Positions 58,995-64,000 of a DNA stretch of 64,000 nt are shown piece by piece. The translations under genes and the position numbers were made by a program. Where the stretch lies: the NCBI GenBank assembly GCA_024345305.1, contig BRON01000010.1, positions 744,001 to 808,000 on the forward strand. Reading direction: 5' to 3'. Below the pieces are notes generated by a model that ran no database searches, was not told the origin of the DNA, and worked only from the letters and a program-made list of their open reading frames with translations. The stretch comes from Mrakia gelida. Taxonomy: Eukaryota > Basidiomycota > Tremellomycetes > Cystofilobasidiales > Mrakiaceae. Every line of letters begins with the position of its first letter. Position 1 is the stretch's first letter.

Positions 58995-59917
58995 TTAGCA
59001 AGCACACTCCCCAGGAGGACATCCACACGCGTCTCCACACGCGCACGCCTTGGTTCGGGTGGCTTCGGTGTTCTTGTTCTCAGTCTTGGTGGAGGAAGGG
59101 CACGACGCGCACTTGCACTCGCCGGGAGGGCACTGGGGAGGCGAACGTAGAGAGAAAGGAGGACGGTCAGCGTTCTGTGCAGGTTCTCGAGACGAAAGGT
59201 AGAGAGGAGAAGAGCGAGGAAACAGAGAGAGAGAGAGAGGCAGATGGGAAAGAGTCGAGCGATGCATGACGCGAAACTCACCGAGCACCCGTCCTCGCAC
59301 GAACATCCAGCAGCCTTCTCCTTCTTCTCTCCAGGGCAATCAGCGCAGACGCAGGTTCCCTTGGGGCAGCTACAAACAAACACGAACCAAAAGAAAACGA
59401 ATCAGAAGGTTGAGAGGAGTGAGGGAGTTCGAGAACCGAACGACCCGAGATCATTTGGAACGAGCGTTGAGCTCTTTCGAGAACAGAAGGAGGGACGAGC
59501 TCTTTTCTAAACGGAACGAGGAACGTACGAGCAGGAGGATCCAGAGGAGCAAGAGCATCCAGCGGGCTGTAAGACGAACGGAGAGAGGTCAGTGATGGGA
59601 GAGAGAAGCGAGAGGAGAGGAGGGAAGAGAGGGAGGTCTCACGTTAACGCTGGGAGTGCAAGCGCATCCCGAGGTCGAAGGGGAAGCCGTGGCAGCAGCG
59701 GTTTCCTTGCCTCCACAGATGCAGGTTCCAGCAGCGCACTGATGAAATGAAGAGATACTAGTCAGAGAGAGGAAGGATAAGAGAGAGAAGAGAGAGGTGG
59801 GACGAACGAGGCACTGAGCGCCGGGGATGGTGGAGCATCTGAACGAAGGGAGGGAGGGAAGATGAGCTCGAACGAATGGGAGAGCGATAAGAGAAGCGCA
59901 ACTCACTCGCAAGCCAT
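58995..59917 (-). CDS. Modular cysteine-rich metallothionein
   Basis: Six exons encode about 133 residues with 28 Cys and no aromatic residues, a clear metallothionein that would bind Cu, Zn or Cd in the cytosol. ATG at 59917 (MACE, then CSTIPGAQCL). Later exons each carry cysteine modules: CAAGTCICGG and SGCACTP; AGCSCSSGSSCS; CPKGTCVCADC and AGCSCEDGCS; CPPGECKCASC; ACACGDACGCPPGECAC, stop TAA at 58995-58997. The unit C-x-x-G-x-C-x-C-x-x-C recurs several times, and introns fall between modules, which fits growth by exon duplication. Lys/Thr/Ser-rich linkers (KTENKNTEATRTK) separate the clusters. Large Cys-repeat metallothioneins are known in Cryptococcus (CMT1/CMT2). Homology to those is not claimed. 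Confidence 0.85.
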
Positions 59918-60448
59918 TGTTGATGAAGTTTTGAGAGTGGGTAAGAGGTGGGGTTTGAGTGGGAAGAGAGGATCGGGAAGTTTTGAGAGATGGAAGTGGT
60001 TGGGAGGGAAGAGGGAGCGAAGGTCAGGTCGGTGAGCTTTGACCTGAAATCTCAAGGCGAAGGGAGCCGAGCCCTTCCTTCTCCTCGAACTCCATTCTCG
60101 AAAAGCCTCACCTCAACTCAACTTCGGCCCTGCGTATCAAGATCGCGACTGGATCCTCGTATATCCCGAGGGAGCATCGAAACTGGGAAAAGGGGCTGGT
60201 AGAGCTGACTGAAATGATGTCGCTTTCGACGAGCTGATCTCCTCCCTCCTCCCCCTCGATGCTTGCCTGCCTCCCCCCTTCCTCGGTCTGGTTGAAGATC
60301 CGATATAGCCTTTCGACGAAACCTGCCACGTCCTTTACCTCGCCTTGCTTCGTCTTTTGGGCTCTAACAGTCATAGTAGCAGCAGCGAAGGAAACGAACG
60401 ACCCCTCCCTCGACCTCCTCCCTCCCTCCCTTCAGCCCTCAAACCGCG
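59918..60448. promoter_or_regulatory. Divergent promoter region, metallothionein / chitin synthase
   Basis: About 530 bp between two start codons. The chitin-synthase side is C/T-rich from about 60395. I recognised no clear copper-regulator site by eye. A short minus-strand ORF (60108-60374) looks like chance. Confidence 0.45.

Positions 60449-64000
<3,552 letters not shown>

Noticed and set aside
60108..60374. 88-residue minus-strand ORF between metallothionein and chitin synthase
   Set aside because: No recognisable domain, lies in the shared promoter, and its composition looks random.

Overview
The window looks like nuclear DNA of a basidiomycete yeast, most likely a red yeast of the Pucciniomycotina (Rhodotorula/Sporobolomyces type). 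The grounds are GC-rich sequence, genes about 3 kb apart, and almost every gene cut by many introns of 50-120 bp. These introns start GTGAGT or similar, carry a near-constant CTGAC branch site and end in a pyrimidine run plus CAG. Genus is inference. No rRNA, tRNA, CRISPR array, transposon or plasmid feature was found.

Layout. 1-5.3 kb: 3' part of an APH-type kinase gene (+), convergent with the tRNA ligase trl1 (-). 6-12.4 kb: G-patch protein, two tandem secreted cupredoxins and a Rheb GTPase, all +. 12.4-14.5 kb: gene-poor, with two possible tiny spliced ORFs. 14.5-26.7 kb: cytosolic GluRS (-), a small coiled-coil protein (+), a membrane SGNH-hydrolase-like protein (-) and a USP25/28-like ubiquitin protease homologue (-) that seems to lack its catalytic cysteine. 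27.3-31.9 kb: Snf7/Vps32, a family-16 methyltransferase and a MYND protein (+). 32-41.2 kb: APC4 (-), an F-box-like protein (+), a divergent BCS1-like AAA ATPase (-) and a possible small mitochondrial protein gene (-). 41.4-46.8 kb: cytosolic AsnRS (-) and a long disordered protein (+). 47.2-58.4 kb: a run with mitochondrial signatures: a presequence-bearing protein with a 2H-phosphoesterase-like domain (-), an mS42/mS43 SOD-like mitoribosomal protein (+), a sucrase/ferredoxin-like domain fused to an adrenodoxin-type ferredoxin (+), a PPR-like protein (-) and complex I subunit NDUFB9 (+). 59-64 kb: a 28-cysteine metallothionein (-) divergent from a chitin synthase (+) that runs off the window.

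Taken together the genes are mostly housekeeping: tRNA splicing and charging, TOR signalling (Rheb), ESCRT-III, APC/C, mitochondrial translation and respiration, and cell wall. There are two copper-related elements (cupredoxin pair, metallothionein). No dedicated multi-gene system is obvious. The oddities are inside genes: a putatively inactive deubiquitinase, a Rheb without a CAAX box, a modular metallothionein, a second 2H-type domain besides trl1, and a ferredoxin fusion. Intron joins were worked out by hand from splice consensus and reading phase, so exon edges may be off by a few codons.
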